Positions 35,767 through 39,193 of a stretch of DNA of 39,193 nucleotides are shown here, piece by piece (the stretch's first letter is position 1; every line of letters begins with the position of its first letter). The notes under the pieces were generated by a model. The model saw only the letters and a program-made list of their open reading frames with translations. It made no database searches and was not told where the DNA came from. Made by a program: the position numbers and the translations under genes. This stretch comes from a virus, in IMG/VR virus record IMGVR_UViG_3300031565_000137, positions 1 to 39,193 of that record. One strand, written 5' to 3'.

Positions 35767-35993
35767 CAGCTGACCTGATTGAGATTACTGCGGCTGACCC
35801 GGCATTTGCGGAGTATGCTGCCGCGATGCAGCGCGACGCCAACAGCGATCCGGAGTTTGTTCGGGCCATGAAGGCCATTGTCCGACGCGAGATTCAACAG
35901 ATCGTGCGGGATTCGATGTATTGGCCCATTCCGAAGAAACTCAAGATGTGGGAGAATCAGTATGACGCTTCGGGACTTCTTCGACAAGATTAG
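35763..35993 (+). CDS. Hypothetical protein, 76 residues
   Basis: Starts MTADLIEITAADPAFAEYAA, helical throughout (FVRAMKAIVRREIQQIVRDS), ending ASGLLRQD. Start defined by ATGA overlap; the same frame is open further upstream, but that part lies inside the previous gene. Position before the terminase genes suggests a packaging or DNA-binding accessory. Confidence 0.65.
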   Translation: MTADLIEITAADPAFAEYAAAMQRDANSDPEFVRAMKAIVRREIQQIVRDSMYWPIPKKLKMWENQYDASGLLRQD

Positions 35994-36246
35994 CAACCAC
36001 CGCTTCCTGAAGGGGGTTGACTGTGCTCATGACCCTATTGCGATCCAGCGGTGCGATGGGGTCGTGCTGGTTCCGGTGGAGATGGTAGAGGGGAACGCGT
36101 GGCGGGACGTGGAGGCGGGGATCATGGGGATCAACCTGCTTTATCACGTATCCCGGATTGTAGGTTACAACTCGCGCATCGAGAACTGGAACAAGTCGAA
36201 GCTCGGCGAGCTTGCCGACCGCAGGATGGGGAACTATGCTGTCTAA
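35962..36246 (+). CDS. Hypothetical protein, 94 residues
   Basis: Starts MTLRDFFDKISNHRFLKGVD; contains H-D-P-I-A-I-Q-R-C-D-G-V-V-L-V-P, and IENWNKSKLGELADRRMGNY near the end. GGGAG 7 nt before the ATG supports the start inside the preceding gene (32-nt overlap). It overlaps the terminase small subunit by 11 nt. Function unknown. Confidence 0.66.
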   Translation: MTLRDFFDKISNHRFLKGVDCAHDPIAIQRCDGVVLVPVEMVEGNAWRDVEAGIMGINLLYHVSRIVGYNSRIENWNKSKLGELADRRMGNYAV

Positions 36247-37033
36247 AGCCACCGCCCGCAAGTCGCACAATAAACCGAAAGCGGCCACGATACGATACGG
36301 GCCGGGCGAGTCGGCGGTGGTGTGGAAGCCGGCGGTGCACATGCCGGTGTTGGCGCAGAAGAGGAAAGAATTTCCGGCGTTTTGGTCTTTGAGTCTCAAG
36401 CAGCAGGCTTTTGTGATGAACTACGTTGGGGGGCCGACGCGGTTCAACGCAACGCAGTCCTACATATCGGCGGGGTATGCGGGGGGGAAATATGCTGCGA
36501 GCAATGCTTGGGTTCTCAAACGCATTCCGAAGGTAGCGACTGCGATCCAGGAGTTGATGACGATAAGCGGGCTGACGGAGGACTGGATCAAGACGCGGGT
36601 GGGCGAGATAGCGGCGGGGGTGGACATAGCGGACGTGGAATCGTATGTTAAGGGCGAGAAGACGCTGTGCGAGCTTCGGAACGACGGGGTGAACACGCTT
36701 GCGATCTCGAAGGCGCGGGTGACGAAAGAGAAAGACGGGAGCGAGCACCGAGCGGTTGAGATGCACGATCCGCTGCCGGCGCTGCGCGAGGCGGCACGGC
36801 TGGCGGGGATCGGGGGCGAGCGCAGCCGGGTCGACGTGAACATTACGATGGACTTCAAGGGATACGGCCCAGAGGAATTGAAGCGTCTTGAGCACGCAAT
36901 CAGCGGACAACTTGACGGCGACATTAGAGACGCCGAGTTCACTATTGGCGGGGTTGCCGGACTTATCGAGCCTGTCGCCGACGCAGCGGCAGAAGATGCT
37001 GCTGAAGGTACGATGGGAGATGGCGAGTCGTGA
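36236..37033 (+). CDS. terS: Terminase small subunit
   Basis: The product has 265 residues. After a basic N-terminus, the region 48-100 reads SLKQQAFVMNYVGGPTRFNA, then T-Q-S-Y-I-S-A-G-Y and W-V-L-K-R-I-P-K-V-A-T-A-I-Q-E. This is the terminase_2 small-subunit pattern (LT-x-KQ-x-x-FV, NATQ-x-x-x-x-AGY, P-x-V-x-x-x-I). It recognises phage DNA and loads the large subunit. It overlaps the large-subunit ORF, as usual. Confidence 0.85.
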   Translation: MLSKATARKSHNKPKAATIRYGPGESAVVWKPAVHMPVLAQKRKEFPAFWSLSLKQQAFVMNYVGGPTRFNATQSYISAGYAGGKYAASNAWVLKRIPKVATAIQELMTISGLTEDWIKTRVGEIAAGVDIADVESYVKGEKTLCELRNDGVNTLAISKARVTKEKDGSEHRAVEMHDPLPALREAARLAGIGGERSRVDVNITMDFKGYGPEELKRLEHAISGQLDGDIRDAEFTIGGVAGLIEPVADAAAEDAAEGTMGDGES

Positions 37034-37697
37034 CCCGTATGTGTTTGCGCGGTATTTTGGGCACACGCTGGATCAGCACGACAAGCAGACGGCGATCAAG
37101 CCATTTCCGGCGGATCGGCCGCATTTGAGATGGATGTTTGCGGTATGGCATGCAATCTACAACCGGGAATTGACGCTGAAGTGTCCGAAGACGGGCGCGA
37201 TGATCGAATGCACTGGCCTGGTGGGGGACAAGTGCCGTCAGATCATGGCGACGTGGTTCGGGTGTATGGTGTCCGTATGGGACGTGTTGTTCCATCCTGG
37301 ACGGTTGGTATTCTTGCAATCGAAACGGGAAGACGACGCTATTGGGAACGAGTATGCGGCCACGGGGCTGCTAGGGCGGTGCAAGTTCATCATCCGGCAC
37401 ATACCGGGTCTGGAGATAACGATGCCGCAGGTGAAGCTTGCCCGGAACTTCACAACGGCGAAGATCGAGCTGCCGTTCCAGAACTCGATGCTATGGGCAA
37501 TTCCTGAGGGCGGTGACATCATTCGCAGCCATACGCCGTCGGGTTTGTTTTCGGACGAGTGCGGTTTTCAGCCGGAGTTTGGGAATGCGTATGCGGCGGC
37601 AATGCCGGGTCTGCGGGGCACGGGGACGTGGGTGTATGCAATATCGACGGCGAATCCAGGGCCGTTTCGGAAGCTGTGCGACGACAATATGAACTGA
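36996..37697 (+). CDS. terL: Terminase large subunit, ATPase half
   Basis: About 233 residues from ATG 36996; the frame opens at TTG 36888, and ATG 37023 is also possible, so the start is uncertain. It contains a deviant Walker A of the terminase type (DKCRQIMATWF near 37230), Walker B G-L-F-S-D-E-C-G-F (near 37545), and the coupling motif ISTANPGPF (near 37640). These are the packaging-motor ATPase elements. The protein stops at CDDNMN before the nuclease domain. The nuclease half lies at 38078, after a holin-like gene and a terminator, so this is a split terminase or an interrupted gene. Confidence 0.85.
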   Translation: MLLKVRWEMASRDPYVFARYFGHTLDQHDKQTAIKPFPADRPHLRWMFAVWHAIYNRELTLKCPKTGAMIECTGLVGDKCRQIMATWFGCMVSVWDVLFHPGRLVFLQSKREDDAIGNEYAATGLLGRCKFIIRHIPGLEITMPQVKLARNFTTAKIELPFQNSMLWAIPEGGDIIRSHTPSGLFSDECGFQPEFGNAYAAAMPGLRGTGTWVYAISTANPGPFRKLCDDNMN

Positions 37698-37726
37698 CAT
37701 TCTGAATTGATTGAAAGGACAGAACA

Positions 37727-37900
37727 ATGCTGACTGGCAAGAAGACTTACATTGTTGGCGCGGTAGTAGCGGGCTGGAATCTTTTGTGCTCGATAGTGCC
37801 GGAGTTAAGCGCGTTTCAGGGCGTGGTCAACGGCATCCTGGGGGGCCTTGGCTTGGTGACGCTGCGCGCGGGCGTGAAAGACGCGAAGGGCAAGAAGTAG
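37727..37900 (+). CDS. Holin-like small membrane protein, 57 residues
   Basis: Starts MLTGKKTYIVGAVVAGWNLL, with two hydrophobic segments (residues 7-22 and 32-47), then V-T-L-R-A-G-V-K-D-A-K-G-K-K. The MLTGKKTY opening and 'GLxTLRxGV' end are common in small phage membrane proteins found near lysis genes. AAAGGA is 7 nt before the ATG. It sits between the terminase halves. Holin function is inference. Confidence 0.7.
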   Translation: MLTGKKTYIVGAVVAGWNLLCSIVPELSAFQGVVNGILGGLGLVTLRAGVKDAKGKK

Positions 37901-37945
37901 ATGTGTAAGAAGCCACGCAAGGGCAAGAAGGGCAAGGGGCGGTAG
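37901..37945 (+). CDS. 14-residue basic micro-ORF
   Basis: Reads MCKKPRKGKKGKGR, starting directly after the holin-like stop (TAGATG). Translation could be coupled by reinitiation, but there is no independent SD beyond AAGGGC in the upstream codons. It could also be non-coding. Confidence 0.3.
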   Translation: MCKKPRKGKKGKGR

Positions 37946-38009
37946 ACGTTTTCGACAACTGAATAATCCCGAATAAACTCGGCCTGATCCGTCGAGCGAA
38001 TTCAAGAGC

Positions 38010-38055
38010 AAGGGGTAGTTCTTGTGCACAAGCAAGAGCTACCCCTTCTCTTTTT
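38010..38055 (+). terminator. Strong intrinsic terminator inside the terminase locus
   Basis: AAGGGGTAGTTCTTG (38010-38024) pairs with CAAGAGCTACCCCTT (38033-38047): 15 bp with one U-G pair and an 8-nt loop, followed by CTCTTTTT (38048-38055). Further AGAG/CTCT pairing extends the stem with a one-base bulge. It is rightward and lies between the ATPase and nuclease parts of terminase. Confidence 0.9.
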
Positions 38056-38077
38056 CGGGATGCAACAGGGACGTGGA

Positions 38078-39154
38078 ATGCAAATCGTCGAATCAACCAG
38101 ACTGATGCCGGGATTGGTAGCAAGACCGCTATCAACAGGTCTGGTGCGTTTGGATATAGACATGGACGCCGACCCCATAGGACTTAACTCGGCGACGATA
38201 GCGCAGCTTGCCCGGCTGCTGGGCGGGGTGACCTCGTGGCGGTGGCGCAAGGAAATGCTGCGTGAGGCGGACGCGCAGGCGGGCGAGGGGGTATTCGACG
38301 GCTCGTGGATCGAGGCGCAGCGGGGCAACGTGCGGCAGCCGCTCAAGCGAATGGAAGTGGCGTCGGACGGCACGTTGTATGAGAAGAGCGACGGGCGCAT
38401 CCGCATCTGGATACCGCCCGATCAACTGCCGATGGAGCTGCCGGCGGGCGCGGACAGTGCGGTAATGACGTTCGGGATCGGGATGGACGTAGGCGCCGGC
38501 ACGGGCCAGTCGGACTCTACAATCGAAGGGTTTGCCGTCCAGAACATGGAACAGGCATTCGAGTTCAATTCAAACAACATCACGCCTGCTAATCTCGGCC
38601 GCGTAGCGGTTGCAATCGCAAAATACTATAACGATGCTTTGGTGTGCTGTGTGCAGAAGATGCACGGTGTTACCGCGATCCGTTCGATGCTCGACCTGGG
38701 CTATACGAATCTGTGGCGGAACACTGCGCCGGACAAGATGGTGGAGACTGCGTCGGGCGGGCGCATCGGATGGGTGCACGGCGAGAACTCAAGCGCCCTG
38801 CTTATGGACAGGGTAGGGGATCGGCTCGAGGGGGCAGCGGACGGTGCGGAAGTGGATGTGCTATCGGCGCGAAGTGTGATTGTGCATAGCGCCGACCTGC
38901 TCGATCAACTTCGCATGTACATCTACGACGAGAGCGGGCGGGCCACACTATCGAAGCACAAAGACCTGAACACGATGGCCCGGAAGCAGCACGGGGACTT
39001 GGTGATCGGGTCGGGTCTTTCGATCCGTGCCTGCATGGACAGCCCGCCTTACAAGAATCCGCGAGTCGGTCGGCCTAAGGCGTATACGAGTGAATGGTTT
39101 ATGCAGCGGCACAGGAACGCCGACAGGCGGAGCAAGGAGCCGGAGGTATGGTAG
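38078..39154 (+). CDS. terL: Terminase large subunit, nuclease half
   Basis: The product has 358 residues from ATG 38078 (AGGGA 6 nt upstream); the frame opens at GTG 38024, but that lies in the terminator stem. It begins MQIVESTRLMPGLVARPLST, with D-I-D-M-D-A-D-P and W-R-K-E-M matching the linker that normally follows the ATPase. The RNase H-like nuclease domain starts with FGIGMDVGAGTGQSDSTIEG (Asp near 38485) and ends with a His/Asp-containing region (K-Q-H-G-D-L-V-I-G). It would cut concatemeric DNA. It lacks any ATPase motif. Confidence 0.82.
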   Translation: MQIVESTRLMPGLVARPLSTGLVRLDIDMDADPIGLNSATIAQLARLLGGVTSWRWRKEMLREADAQAGEGVFDGSWIEAQRGNVRQPLKRMEVASDGTLYEKSDGRIRIWIPPDQLPMELPAGADSAVMTFGIGMDVGAGTGQSDSTIEGFAVQNMEQAFEFNSNNITPANLGRVAVAIAKYYNDALVCCVQKMHGVTAIRSMLDLGYTNLWRNTAPDKMVETASGGRIGWVHGENSSALLMDRVGDRLEGAADGAEVDVLSARSVIVHSADLLDQLRMYIYDESGRATLSKHKDLNTMARKQHGDLVIGSGLSIRACMDSPPYKNPRVGRPKAYTSEWFMQRHRNADRRSKEPEVW

Positions 39155-39193
39155 AGGCCCCCGAAATCCAGACATCTAAGACCTCAAGCGCGC
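39148..39193 (+). CDS. Partial gene at window end, unidentified
   Basis: ATG 39148, with AAGGAG 8 nt upstream and a 7-nt overlap with the nuclease stop, opens a frame to the window end (MVEAPEIQTSKTSSA). In many phages the portal gene follows terL, but 15 residues are not enough to identify it. Confidence 0.55.
   Translation, partial: MVEAPEIQTSKTSSA

Noticed and set aside
37952-37979. TCGACA-N16-TAAACT between the terminase halves
   Set aside because: Moderate match only, and it would fire directly into the terminator at 38010, so it could not explain expression of the nuclease half.
37698-38077. Group I intron or intein interrupting terL
   Set aside because: I see no group I core (P3/P7-type) sequence and no intein splice motifs. 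The insert has a gene with its own SD and a terminator with a T-tract, which fits a gene cassette better.
38024-38077. GTG at 38024 as the start of the terminase nuclease half
   Set aside because: This codon is in the stem of the intrinsic terminator and lacks an SD. ATG 38078 has AGGGA at 6 nt.
1-39193. tRNA genes, integrase, lysozyme or complete restriction enzymes
   Set aside because: I looked for them and saw none that I could support by sequence.

Overview
The window is part of a tailed double-stranded DNA bacteriophage genome (Caudoviricetes-like). It carries a terminase small subunit, both domains of a terminase large subunit, a giant virion-type protein, phage recombination and replication proteins and many small phage-type genes. 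No integrase, ribosomal RNA, tRNA or host metabolic gene was recognised. The DNA is GC-rich. Shine-Dalgarno sites are strong (AAGGAG about 5-8 nt before ATG) and five promoters fit bacterial sigma70 with exact 17-bp spacers, so the host is a bacterium. The sequence alone does not name it. Both ends of the window cut through genes.

Layout. (1) 1-8946, plus strand: late or virion genes, ending in a 1583-residue protein with large-polyvalent-protein character. (2) 8947-32660, minus strand: about 50 mostly tiny genes, packed with 4-nt ATGA/GTGA overlaps. From right to left in transcription order they are: a MoxR/CbbQ-like AAA+ ATPase with a partner protein, a clamp-loader-like ATPase, a stretch of small genes separated by GC hairpins, zinc-ribbon genes, four tandem paralogues of 63-64 residues, and a recombination block (PD-(D/E)XK nuclease, Sak4-like ATPase, SSB-like protein, RuvC-like nuclease). 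Then come a DUF5131 protein, HNH nucleases, DUF3310, a small PnuC-like membrane protein, a C5-cytosine methyltransferase, a DpdA-like transglycosylase and an N4/N6 DNA methyltransferase. (3) 32660-33625: a 0.95-kb divergent control region with promoters, 18-bp iterons, 11-bp repeats and a repeated 12-bp operator-like palindrome. (4) 33626-39193, plus strand: a winged-helix regulator or initiator, small zinc proteins, structured non-coding DNA and the packaging genes.

How the parts fit. Two consensus sigma70 promoters diverge from the 32.7-33.5 kb region, one leftward and one rightward. A further matched pair (TTGACT-N17-TATACT) starts a leftward unit at 27.47 kb and a rightward unit at 35.36 kb. 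Another consensus promoter at 9.1 kb serves one membrane-peptide gene. DNA modification is a theme: two methyltransferases and a deazaguanine-type transglycosylase sit within 4 kb. The most unusual locus is the terminase large subunit. Its ATPase and nuclease domains are separate ORFs, and between them lie a holin-like gene, a 14-codon basic ORF and a strong intrinsic terminator.

All functional calls come from motif reading and family memory. No database search was run.
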